From the NCBI GenBank assembly GCA_947259215.1, contig CAMYLJ010000040.1, positions 1 to 61,224 on the forward strand: DNA of 61,224 bases, written 5' to 3'. Shown piece after piece: positions 50,321 through 57,689 of the stretch. The stretch is from an uncultured delta proteobacterium (lineage in GTDB: Bacteria; Myxococcota_A; UBA9160; JAFDET01). Within the stretch, counting starts at the first letter, position 1. Every line of letters begins with the position of its first letter. The position numbers were made by a program, and so were the translations under genes. The notes under the pieces were generated by a model that worked only from the letters and a program-made list of their open reading frames with translations, was not told the DNA's origin and made no database searches.

Positions 50321-50755
50321 CTAGGGCGTGGCCACGCGGACTTCGAGCTTCTCCACCGCTGCAGCGAGTCGGACGAGCGTGCCGTCCAGGGACTCGAGCC
50401 GCTGGTCGACGCCCTGGAGACGCTGGTCGATGCCGTCGAGCCGGGCGTCGAAGCGGTCCATCTGGGCGTCGAGCCGCTCGATGGCACCGTCCAGTCGCCC
50501 GAGGGATCGGGTGGCCTCGAACAGCTGGGCGTTCATGGTCTGCTGACTGTTCCACAGCAGGCTGAACCCGAAGACCGCCACGGCGATGGTCGGCCCGCTC
50601 ACCCGCAGCCAGCCGCGGAGCGACACGCGGTCCAGCGCGTCAGCGCGCGCGCTCGGATCGGCTGTGGGAAGCTGGGACACGGTCGTCGCGAGCTCCTCGA
50701 AGCCCCGCTCCAGGCGGTCCAGACGGCTCGAAAACTCCTCGGTCGTCGGGGGCAC
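50321..50755 (-). CDS. Membrane protein with long heptad coiled coil
   Basis: This 144-residue protein has an N-terminal helix (EEFSSRLDRLERGFEELATT), one membrane segment (GPTIAVAVFGFSLLW), and a periplasmic or cytoplasmic coiled coil of unbroken heptads: IERLDAQ, MDRFDAR, LDGIDQR, LQGVDQR, LESLDGT, LVRLAAA. The near-exact seven-residue repetition indicates recent repeat expansion or strong register selection. GTG 50755 follows GGGAGG at 7 bases. Function is unknown. It precedes the small hydrolase by three bases, suggesting an operon. Confidence 0.75.
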   Translation of the reverse strand: MPPTTEEFSSRLDRLERGFEELATTVSQLPTADPSARADALDRVSLRGWLRVSGPTIAVAVFGFSLLWNSQQTMNAQLFEATRSLGRLDGAIERLDAQMDRFDARLDGIDQRLQGVDQRLESLDGTLVRLAAAVEKLEVRVATP

Positions 50756-50822
50756 GGCGGCCCTCCCGGGACCGCGCGGGGCGCTAGTACGGTAGCGTAC
50801 CCAGGCATCCGTCGGAGGAGCC

Positions 50823-51299
50823 ATGGCGAGCGAACGCACCTACCCGCCCGAAGAGATCCGCGCCAGCTACGACCGCTACGTCGCGACCCGCGACCGGGTG
50901 GAGGCGGGCGAGCTGCCGTGGGACGCGTTGGCGGAGTTCTTCACCGACGACGCCGTCTTCCTCGACCCGGCCTGGGGCCGCGTCGAGGGGATCGCGAAGA
51001 TCCGCGACTTCCTGGTGGAGTCGATGGAGGGACTCGAGGACTGGCACTTCCCGCGCGAGTGGACCGCCGTGGACGGCAACAGACTGATCTCGTGCTGGCA
51101 GAACCGCCTTCCCGGCGAGCGCCCCGACGGCACGCCCTACCAGGCCCCCGGCATCTCGATCATGACCTACGCCGGCGACGGGAAGTTCTCCAGGGAAGAG
51201 GACATCCTCAACATGGTCCACGTGACCGAGCTGATCCGCGAGAGCGGCTGGAAGCCCGGTCCGGCCTTCAACCTGCCCCCCCGCCAGCCCCAGCGCTAG
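50823..51299 (+). CDS. SnoaL/NTF2-like domain protein
   Basis: This 158-residue cytoplasmic protein of the cone-shaped alpha+beta barrel class (SnoaL-like, ketosteroid-isomerase fold) has an N-terminal helix (EEIRASYDRYVATRDRVEAG), DALAEFFTDDAVFLDPAWGR, then GIAKIRDFLVESM, and the late strands NRLISCWQNRLPG and GISIMTYAGDGKFSREED. The conserved D and W in the pocket are present. Such proteins bind steroids, polyketides or act as small enzymes. GGAGG precedes ATG 50823. Its TAG is the left end of the type B palindrome shared with the convergent amidase. Confidence 0.88.
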   Translation: MASERTYPPEEIRASYDRYVATRDRVEAGELPWDALAEFFTDDAVFLDPAWGRVEGIAKIRDFLVESMEGLEDWHFPREWTAVDGNRLISCWQNRLPGERPDGTPYQAPGISIMTYAGDGKFSREEDILNMVHVTELIRESGWKPGPAFNLPPRQPQR

Positions 51300-51364
51300 G
51301 GGACGTTGGTTCAGAAGTTAAGAAACTGCTGCAGTTTCTTAACTTCTGAACCAACGTCCCCTAG
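51296..51364. repeat. Palindromic repeat, type B, perfect, stops at both ends
   Basis: Thirty-four-base arms (CTAGGGGACGTTGGTTCAGA, then AGTTAAGAAACTGC) pair exactly around a central T at 51330. The TAG at 51297-51299 ends the SnoaL-like gene and the mirror TAG (51361-51363, minus strand) ends the amidase gene. The two convergent genes therefore end in the two arms of one element. Confidence 0.94.
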
Positions 51365-52863
51365 ACCGCGCTCGTGCCGGGCCAGCGCTCGGCCCACGGG
51401 CGGGCCTGCTCGAGCTGCGCCGCCATCCGCAGGAGCAGCGCCTCTTCGCCGAAGCGCGCCTGGAAGTGCATCCCGATCGGGAGTCCGGCGTCGTTCCAGT
51501 GCAGGGGCACCGACATGGCTGGGACGCCGAGGGCGTTGGCGAGTGGCGTGAAGCCCACGTAGCGGGTGAGCTGGTCCACCAGCTCGTCGAAGGGCTTCGA
51601 CTGGTCGATCGCGCCGAGGCGCAGCGGCGGGGATCCCAGCACCGGACCCAGCAGCAGATCGTGCTCCTCCTGGAAGGCGGCCACGGCGTAGCCGATGCGG
51701 TGGATGGTGGACCAGGCGGCCGACACGTCCGCCGGCGTGTACTCGCGGGCGTGGGCGTCGAGGGCCCAGGTCCACGGCTCGAAGAGCTCCCGGTCGGGCG
51801 TGCGTCCGAGCGCGCGGGTGGCGTTCTGGATGATCGACGACGCCATCTGGGCCCACAGCAGGATGAAGGCGCGGTTGAAGGCGGCGCCGTCCACCGGCGC
51901 CGGCTTCTCCACCACCTCGTGCCCGAGCTTCTCGCACAGGCGCGCGGTGTCCCGCACGCCGGACTCGCAGTCGATGTGGACCGAGCGGCCGAGGAAGTCC
52001 TTGGTGCTGAAGGCGATGCGCAGGCGACCCGGCGGCGCTCCGACCTCCTTCAGGAAGGGCCGCTCGGGGGCCGGCGCGTGCCAGCGGTCGCCCGCGACCG
52101 CGCCCTGGGTGGCGTCGAGCGCCGCGGCGCTGTCGCGCACGGAGCGCGACACCACGTGGTAGACGCTGAGGCCCGACTCGCCGGTGGTGGGGCGCTGGGG
52201 GTGGCGGCCCCGGCTCGGCTTCAGGCCGAAGATGCCGCAGGCCGAGGCCGGGATGCGGATCGAGCCGCCGCCGTCGCTCGCCTGGGCGACGGGCACGAGC
52301 CCCGCCGCCACCGCGGCCGCGGCTCCGCCGCTGGAGCCGCCGCTGGAGTAGGTGAGGTTCCAGGGGTTGTGGCAGGGCCCATGGATGGCGGACTCCGTGG
52401 TCGGGAGCAGCCCGAACTCCGGGGTGTTGCTCATGCCGAGCACGACCAGCCCCGAGGCCTCCATGCGGCGCGCGAACTCGTGGCTGAGCTTCGCCACGTT
52501 CTTGGCGAAGAAGCGCGAGCCGTACGTGAGCCGCGCCTCCTCGTAGAGCGTCAGCTCCTTCATCAGCGTGGGGACGCCGCGGAACGGGCCCGCTGCGATC
52601 CCGGCCCGGGCCCGCGTGAGGGCGCGCTCGAAGAGAGGCGTCACCACGGCGTTGAGCTTCGGGTCGAGGGCCTCGATCCGCGCGATGGCCGCTTCGACGA
52701 GCTCGCGCGGCGTGACCTCGCCCTTGCGCACCAGCTCCGCCTGGCCGAGCGCGTCCAGCCGGGCGAAGGAATCGGCCGCCGCCCGGGCGCGCCCCGGCAG
52801 TCCGCCCGCCGCGGCCAGGGCCAGGGTGGCCCCCGTCGTCTTCAGGAACTCGCGTCGCTTCAC
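51361..52863 (-). CDS. Tat-exported amidase (amidase signature family)
   Basis: This 500-residue enzyme has a twin-arginine signal ([20 protein letters not shown]). The amidase-signature triad is visible: Lys in PTLMKELT, cis-Ser in the [12 protein letters not shown] block and the nucleophile Ser in GGSIRIPAS. It hydrolyses amide bonds in the periplasm; the substrate is unknown. Export by Tat is unusual, as most family members are cytoplasmic. GTG 52863 follows GGGAGGAGG-like sequence. Codon and length are normal. The last base of its stop belongs to the perfect type B palindrome. Confidence 0.92.
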   Translation of the reverse strand: MKRREFLKTTGATLALAAAGGLPGRARAAADSFARLDALGQAELVRKGEVTPRELVEAAIARIEALDPKLNAVVTPLFERALTRARAGIAAGPFRGVPTLMKELTLYEEARLTYGSRFFAKNVAKLSHEFARRMEASGLVVLGMSNTPEFGLLPTTESAIHGPCHNPWNLTYSSGGSSGGAAAAVAAGLVPVAQASDGGGSIRIPASACGIFGLKPSRGRHPQRPTTGESGLSVYHVVSRSVRDSAAALDATQGAVAGDRWHAPAPERPFLKEVGAPPGRLRIAFSTKDFLGRSVHIDCESGVRDTARLCEKLGHEVVEKPAPVDGAAFNRAFILLWAQMASSIIQNATRALGRTPDRELFEPWTWALDAHAREYTPADVSAAWSTIHRIGYAVAAFQEEHDLLLGPVLGSPPLRLGAIDQSKPFDELVDQLTRYVGFTPLANALGVPAMSVPLHWNDAGLPIGMHFQARFGEEALLLRMAAQLEQARPWAERWPGTSAV

Positions 52864-52904
52864 GGATCCTCCCTCCCCGGCGAAAGCGGCAGTATACGCC
52901 CGAC

Positions 52905-54098
52905 TCAGGTCCGGATCGGAAGCTTTGCGTAGCCCCGGACCGTGCTGGTGTGCACCATCTCGGCCGCGTCCGGATCCACCCGCCACTCCGGGAAGCGCGC
53001 CAGGGTCTCCTCCAGCGCCACGCGTCCCTCCAGCCGCGCCAGCGAGGCGCCCAGGCAGAAGTGGATCCCGTAGCCGAGGGAGACGTGACGCTCGAAGCGG
53101 CGCTCCACGTCGAAGCGGTCCGGGTCCGGGTACTCGCGCTCGTCGCGGCCGGCGGATCCGGTGAGGAGCAGCAGGGTGGCGCCGGCCGGGACGCGCCGGC
53201 CGTGCCAGCGGGCGTCGCGGGTCAGGGTGCGGCCCTGCACCGGCGAGGGGGCTTCGTAGCGCAGGAGCTCCTCCACCGCGTTCGGGATCAGGCCGGGGCG
53301 CTCCACCAGCGCGCGGCGCTGGTCCGGGAAGCGCGCCAGGGTGTCGCCCGCCCAGCCGAGCAGCCGCGCCACGGTCTCGTTGCCCGCCGCCGAGAGGAGC
53401 CCGATGAAGACCAGCACCTCGACGTCCGTCAGTCGCCGGGCGCCCCCTTCCTCCTCGATCTCGGCTTCCAGCAGGTCCGTCATCATGTCGTCGCGGGGCG
53501 CGCTGCGGCGCTCCGCGATGTAGCGGGCGAAGTAGCCCCAGAGCTTTCCCTGCACCTCCGACATGCGTGCGTCGTCCAGGGTCTCGCCGGGCTCGCGGTG
53601 CAGGACCGCGTCGGTCCAGCGCCGGATGTCGTCCCGGTCCGCCTCCGGGACGCCGAGCATGGAGCTGATCACCATGCTCGGGAGCTTCGCGCCGAAATCG
53701 GCCACGTAGTCGAAGCCCCCGGCGCCGACCTGGGCGTCGAGCAGGCCCCGCGCGATCTCGCGCACCGGCTTCTCCAGCTCGGCCATGCGCCGCGGCGAGA
53801 AGGCGCGGGAGACGAGCTTGCGCAGGCGCGCGTGCTCCGGCGGGTCGCGGAAGATCATGGGCGCCGGCTCGGGGATCTTGTCGATCAGCTCGAGCACCGT
53901 GCCGCGCGCCGACGAGTACGTCTGCCAGTCGACGCTCACCTCGAGCACGTCGGCGAAGCGCGACAGCGCCCAGAAGTCGTAGTCCGGGTTGTGGTAGAGG
54001 GGCGCCTCGTCGCGCAGGCGTCGCCAGACCGGATGCGGGTCGGCGTCGATGTCGTAGTCGTACGGGTCGTAGCGCAGGTCCGGAGGCTGGCTCGCCAT
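52905..54098 (-). CDS. Cytochrome P450
   Basis: This 397-residue soluble bacterial P450 has the I-helix motif SAAGNETVAR near 238 (acid-alcohol pair replaced by N-E-T, as in several bacterial families), the K-helix ExxR in EELLRYE, and the haem-cysteine loop SLGYGIHFCLGASLAR near 347. The start MASQPPDLRYDPYDYDIDAD and the FRDPPEHARLRKLVSRAFSP block resemble the CYP125/CYP142/CYP107-like group. A steroid, lipid or terpene substrate is plausible. Ferredoxin and reductase partners are not next to it. It is transcribed toward the amidase, 41 bases away. Confidence 0.94.
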   Translation of the reverse strand: MASQPPDLRYDPYDYDIDADPHPVWRRLRDEAPLYHNPDYDFWALSRFADVLEVSVDWQTYSSARGTVLELIDKIPEPAPMIFRDPPEHARLRKLVSRAFSPRRMAELEKPVREIARGLLDAQVGAGGFDYVADFGAKLPSMVISSMLGVPEADRDDIRRWTDAVLHREPGETLDDARMSEVQGKLWGYFARYIAERRSAPRDDMMTDLLEAEIEEEGGARRLTDVEVLVFIGLLSAAGNETVARLLGWAGDTLARFPDQRRALVERPGLIPNAVEELLRYEAPSPVQGRTLTRDARWHGRRVPAGATLLLLTGSAGRDEREYPDPDRFDVERRFERHVSLGYGIHFCLGASLARLEGRVALEETLARFPEWRVDPDAAEMVHTSTVRGYAKLPIRT

Positions 54099-54135
54099 GC
54101 CCGCCGGAGGGTACCGGACGCAGCGGCGCTCCGGG

Positions 54136-54828
54136 TCAGACGGCCAGCGACGCCAGGCGCGTACCGACGAAACGCTCGATGGCCACCACCGCGGCGTCGT
54201 CGATGCGGCGGAAGGAGACGGCCATCCCCGGCGGCAGGTCCGGGTGGCGCCGCGCGTCGCCGGAATTGGCCAGCACCACCTGGGCGCGGGTGCGCGAGCG
54301 GTCGAGGCCGAGCGGGATCTCGAGCGCTAGCCGGCGCCCGGGCCGCAGGGGCTTCTCGGTGGCGAGATAGGCCCCCGCCGAGGACAGCGTATACACCCGC
54401 GCGGGCTGCCAGCTCCAGCCCGCGCGCAGCTCCACCAGCCAGTCCACGGGCGCCCGGGGGGTGCGGCGCGCCTCCCCCGGCGTCCCGGCCAGCGCCCGGT
54501 TCAGCTGGAATCGCAGGACGCTCGGGTCGAGGGGCTCGTAGAGGGCCAGCTCCAGCCCGGCCCCGCGCAGGCTCCGGCGCTTGCCGGTGCGGGGGGGGGC
54601 GCCCCAGGCGATGGGCACCAGCGGCCGCTCCGGGGACAGGGCGGCCAGGGAGGCGAGCGCCCGGCGCAGGCAGCGCACGGGGACCTCCACCGGCACCACC
54701 GCCGCCCTGCGGCCGCTGCCCCGGTCCACCAGCACGGCCGGGACGCCGCCGCCGGTTTCCACCTCGGCCGCCGGGTATCCCAGGTCCCAGAGCCGCTGGG
54801 CCAGCCCGCGCAGTTCGATCTCGCTCAC
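54136..54828 (-). CDS. PilZ-like domain protein
   Basis: This 230-residue protein has an N-terminal region (1-110) of unknown fold with FQLNRALAGTPG, followed by a PilZ-like barrel: RRTPRAPVDWLVELR (the RxxxR region as R-R-T-P-R), YTLSSAGAYLATEKPL (position of [DN]xSxxG reads LSSAG), LALEIPLG and a final SFRRIDDAAVVAIERFV. The motifs are degenerate, so c-di-GMP binding is not assured. GTG 54828 follows GGAGGAG. It lies divergent from LptF by 94 bases, and beside the P450 gene. Probably a regulator of envelope functions. Confidence 0.72.
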   Translation of the reverse strand: MSEIELRGLAQRLWDLGYPAAEVETGGGVPAVLVDRGSGRRAAVVPVEVPVRCLRRALASLAALSPERPLVPIAWGAPPRTGKRRSLRGAGLELALYEPLDPSVLRFQLNRALAGTPGEARRTPRAPVDWLVELRAGWSWQPARVYTLSSAGAYLATEKPLRPGRRLALEIPLGLDRSRTRAQVVLANSGDARRHPDLPPGMAVSFRRIDDAAVVAIERFVGTRLASLAV

Positions 54829-54922
54829 AGCTCCTCCTCGCCCCTGGGGCCCCCGCCCCTTCGTCCCGACGCGCCCGGGCGCCCGTGACGCTCCCCACAG
54901 TTGCCGGCTATGTTCCGGCGCC

Positions 54923-56050
54923 ATGCGGATCCCCTGGATCCTCGGCCGCTACCTGGCGCGCGAGACCCTCCAGTACACGCTCCTCGGGCTCGTCGTCTTC
55001 TCGATGATTCTGGTGAGCCAGAACGCCCTGCGCGTGCTCACGGACATCCCGCCCGAGGTGCGCCCGCGCTTCGGCGACCTGATGTCCATCCTGGCCCTGC
55101 TCGTGCCCATCATGGTGGCCTACGCGGTTCCGGTGGCGTTCCTGTTCGGCGTGCTGCTGGCGATGTCGCGCCTGGCCTCCGAGGAGGAGATCGCGGGCAT
55201 GCGCTCGTGCGGGGTCAGCCTGGGTCAGATCTGCTCGCCGGTGGTCCTGCTGGGCGTGCTGGTGTCCCTCCTCACCGCCTACCTGATCGTGCATGTGGAG
55301 CCGTCCGCGCGCCGCCAGGAGCAGGCGTTGCTCCGGCGCCTGGCGGCAAACTACGTGCAGATCGAGCCGGGCCGCTTCCACAGCTTCAAGCGGCGAGTGG
55401 TGTACGTGCGCGCCCGCGACCTCGAGGGCCGCCTCGACGGCGTCATGATCTGGGACCAGACCGATCGCCGGAACAGCTTCGCGGTCTTCGCCGAGAGGGG
55501 CGACTTCTACTTCGACGGCGAGACCGCCGAGATGCGCTTCGATCTGGAGAACGGCGATATCCACCTGGAGCCCAGCCAGGAGGAACCGGCGCGCTACCGC
55601 CGCATCGCGTTCGAGGGGCTCGAGTACTCCTTCGACCTCTCGGACCACCTGGCCGCCGATCTGGAGACCCGGCATCCGCGCGAGATGACCCTGGGCGAGC
55701 TCTCGGACGGTGCGAGACGCCTGCGCGCCGGCGAGGAGGCGCGGGAGCTGCGCGTGCGCGACCCGGCCCGCTACGACGTGCAGGTGCACCGGCGGCTGGC
55801 GCTGCCGGCGGCCCCGATCTTCTTCGCGATGCTCGGTGTCCCACTCGGGATCCGCCGCGCGCGCGGCGCGCGCTCGTTCAGCGCCCTGCTCTGCGTGGTG
55901 ATCGTCTTCGTCTACTACGTGCTGCTCACGGTGGCCGAGTTCCTGGGGGTCGAGGTGGGCGTGCCGGCCGTCCTCGCCATGTGGCTCCCGAACCTGGTCT
56001 TCGGGCTGATGGCCCTGTGGCTCCTGCGCCGCACGCAGATGGGCGTCTGA
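54923..56050 (+). CDS. lptF: LptF/LptG-family permease
   Basis: This 375-residue inner-membrane protein has the start IPWILGRYLARETLQYTLLG, further helices (SILALLVPIMVAYAVPVAFL, VLLGVLVSLLTAYLIVH) and three C-terminal helices, flanking a periplasmic beta-jellyroll (FHSFKRRVVYVRARDLEG). YjgP/YjgQ (LptF/LptG) extract lipopolysaccharide from the inner membrane with LptB. The characteristic EEIAGMRSCGVS segment after the third helix is conserved. LptF is favoured over LptG by size and sequence style, but this is moderate. No lptB or lptG is next to it. It leads the run towards the SGNH and PEP-CTERM genes. Confidence 0.9.
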   Translation: MRIPWILGRYLARETLQYTLLGLVVFSMILVSQNALRVLTDIPPEVRPRFGDLMSILALLVPIMVAYAVPVAFLFGVLLAMSRLASEEEIAGMRSCGVSLGQICSPVVLLGVLVSLLTAYLIVHVEPSARRQEQALLRRLAANYVQIEPGRFHSFKRRVVYVRARDLEGRLDGVMIWDQTDRRNSFAVFAERGDFYFDGETAEMRFDLENGDIHLEPSQEEPARYRRIAFEGLEYSFDLSDHLAADLETRHPREMTLGELSDGARRLRAGEEARELRVRDPARYDVQVHRRLALPAAPIFFAMLGVPLGIRRARGARSFSALLCVVIVFVYYVLLTVAEFLGVEVGVPAVLAMWLPNLVFGLMALWLLRRTQMGV

Positions 56051-56084
56051 GCTCCGCCGTGGCGCAGGCGAAGGTCCCCCGGCG

Positions 56085-57569
56085 ATGAGCTGGAAGCGCG
56101 CGGCCCGACCGCTGGCGCTGGCCCTGCTGGCGGGGCTGGCCGTGGCGTGGCTCGTCCCGAGCGACCTCCCCAAGCTGATCGCCCGGGGTGAGCACGTCCT
56201 GCTGGGCCGCTATCCCGAGGCCCGGCTGGTGAGCCTCGGGCTTTCGACCCTCGTCGGCCTGCTCGTGGCGGGGCTCCTGTGGGCGCGGGTGCGGCCGCTC
56301 GAGCTGCTGCTGCGCACCGCACTGGTCGTGGGCTTCTCGGCGCTCACCTGGTCGGGGGTCTCGATCTGGATGGCCTCGGGCCCGGTTGCGAAGAGCAAGC
56401 CGCGCTACCTCGAAGAGTCGATCCACGAGCTCGTGCCCGAGGCGCCCGTCGAGCTGGCCGGCACCACGCGCCGCCGCCATCCCGACCTGAGCGTCCGCTT
56501 GAAGCGCCGCGACCGCCCGGGCCCCGCGCGCAGCTACCCGCGCGCGCCCGAGGGGTTGCCCGACGCCCGGGTCGCGCTCAGCACGGACGCCGAGGGCTTC
56601 CGCAACTCCGAGCGCCCCGCCCGCGCGGACGTGGTGGTGCTGGGCGACTCCTTCGCCGAGGGCTCCATGGTCGACAACGCGGACACCTGGTCCGCGCTCC
56701 TGGCCGAGCGCACGGGGCTGCGCGTCTACAACGCCGCAGTCTCCGGTGCCAGCGTGCGCCAGTACCTGAACAACCTGGCCGCCTTCGGCATGGACCTGGA
56801 GCCGGGCCTGGTGGTGGTGACGCTTTACGAGGGCAACGACTTCAAGCCGGACTCGGGCCGCCACTGGCGCGCGCCGGATCCCGAGGAGGGCGACTGGGGG
56901 CGCCTCGTCGCCGGCTTCGAGCGCACCCGGCTCTACGCCTTCAAGCTCTCCCCGCTGCGCTACCGGCTGAAGCGCTGGCTCGTGCAGAACCTGGGCCCGC
57001 TGAACGCCGACGCGCCGGTGCCGGCCTCGCCGGGGCTCGACTGGATGCCCGTCGCGCTCGAGACGCCGGCGGGCGTGCAGCACTACGCCTTCGAGCCGAA
57101 GAGCCTGATGCGTCTCTACTGGGAGCGCGCGCGCTTCGAGAAGGCGCGCCACTGGACCACGAACCGCGACCTGCTCGACGAGATCGAGGCGCTGGCGCGC
57201 GCGGGGGGCGCGCGGGTGCTCTTCGTGTACGCGCCGAGCAAGCCCCACGTGCTGATGCCCCTCGTGCGCGACCGGGTCCCGGCCGCGGGCCTGCGGGAGT
57301 TCGCCGGCTGGGGAGACGACGATCTGCCTCCCGCCGAGGAGTTCGAGCCGCTGCTCTTCGAGCGGCTGGAGACCCAGGAGGCCGTCTTCCTCGCCTGGTG
57401 CCGGGATGCCGGCCACGCTTGCATCAGCCTGACCCCCGCCCTGCGCGGGGCCATGGCCGCGGGCGAGCCGGTCTACTTCACCTACGACCAGCACTGGACC
57501 CGGCAGGGCCACGAGCGGGTGGCGGAGATCCTGGCGCCCTCCCTGTCCGGCGGAGGATCGCGCCTCTAG
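56085..57569 (+). CDS. SGNH-hydrolase, AlgJ/AlgX-like, membrane-anchored
   Basis: This 494-residue protein has two N-terminal membrane segments (ALALLAGLAVAWLV; LGLSTLVGLLVAGLLW plus a third) and a periplasmic SGNH domain: block I VVLGDSFAEG, block III TLYEGND, and the final DQHW in FTYDQHWTRQGH. The DQHW ending and the ISLTPALRG context match the AlgJ/AlgX and DHHW groups that acetylate or deacetylate polysaccharides. A role in cell-surface glycan modification is plausible. It lies 35 bases after LptF and 120 bases before the PEP-CTERM-like gene. Confidence 0.85.
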   Translation: MSWKRAARPLALALLAGLAVAWLVPSDLPKLIARGEHVLLGRYPEARLVSLGLSTLVGLLVAGLLWARVRPLELLLRTALVVGFSALTWSGVSIWMASGPVAKSKPRYLEESIHELVPEAPVELAGTTRRRHPDLSVRLKRRDRPGPARSYPRAPEGLPDARVALSTDAEGFRNSERPARADVVVLGDSFAEGSMVDNADTWSALLAERTGLRVYNAAVSGASVRQYLNNLAAFGMDLEPGLVVVTLYEGNDFKPDSGRHWRAPDPEEGDWGRLVAGFERTRLYAFKLSPLRYRLKRWLVQNLGPLNADAPVPASPGLDWMPVALETPAGVQHYAFEPKSLMRLYWERARFEKARHWTTNRDLLDEIEALARAGGARVLFVYAPSKPHVLMPLVRDRVPAAGLREFAGWGDDDLPPAEEFEPLLFERLETQEAVFLAWCRDAGHACISLTPALRGAMAAGEPVYFTYDQHWTRQGHERVAEILAPSLSGGGSRL

Positions 57570-57645
57570 CGAGCTCCTGGCCACCAGCCGCTACCGGCTC
57601 AGAAAATTGGGTGGTTTTCGCCCCCTTTTTCGGGTCTCTTCCACG

Positions 57646-57651
57646 TATACT
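57646..57651 (+). promoter_or_regulatory. Possible -10 box before the PEP-CTERM-like gene
   Basis: TATACT, a good -10 match, sits in an unusually A/T-rich patch (57601-57650, with a T5 run) in this GC-rich window. A convincing -35 at 16-18 bases is not visible, and I found no TGGCAC/TTGC pair for sigma-54, which drives some exosortase substrates. Confidence 0.4.
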
Positions 57652-57669
57652 GGCGCGGCCTGGGAAGGG

Positions 57670-57683
57670 CCTCCACGTGGAGG
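57670..57683 (+). promoter_or_regulatory. Palindrome enclosing the ribosome binding site
   Basis: CCTCCACGTGGAGG is a perfect 14-base palindrome whose 3' half is the GGAGG site, 6 bases before GTG 57690. Folded as a hairpin with a minimal loop, or as an intermolecular pairing, it could mask the ribosome site. Chance is possible given the base composition. Confidence 0.45.
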
Positions 57684-57689
57684 TCTCCC

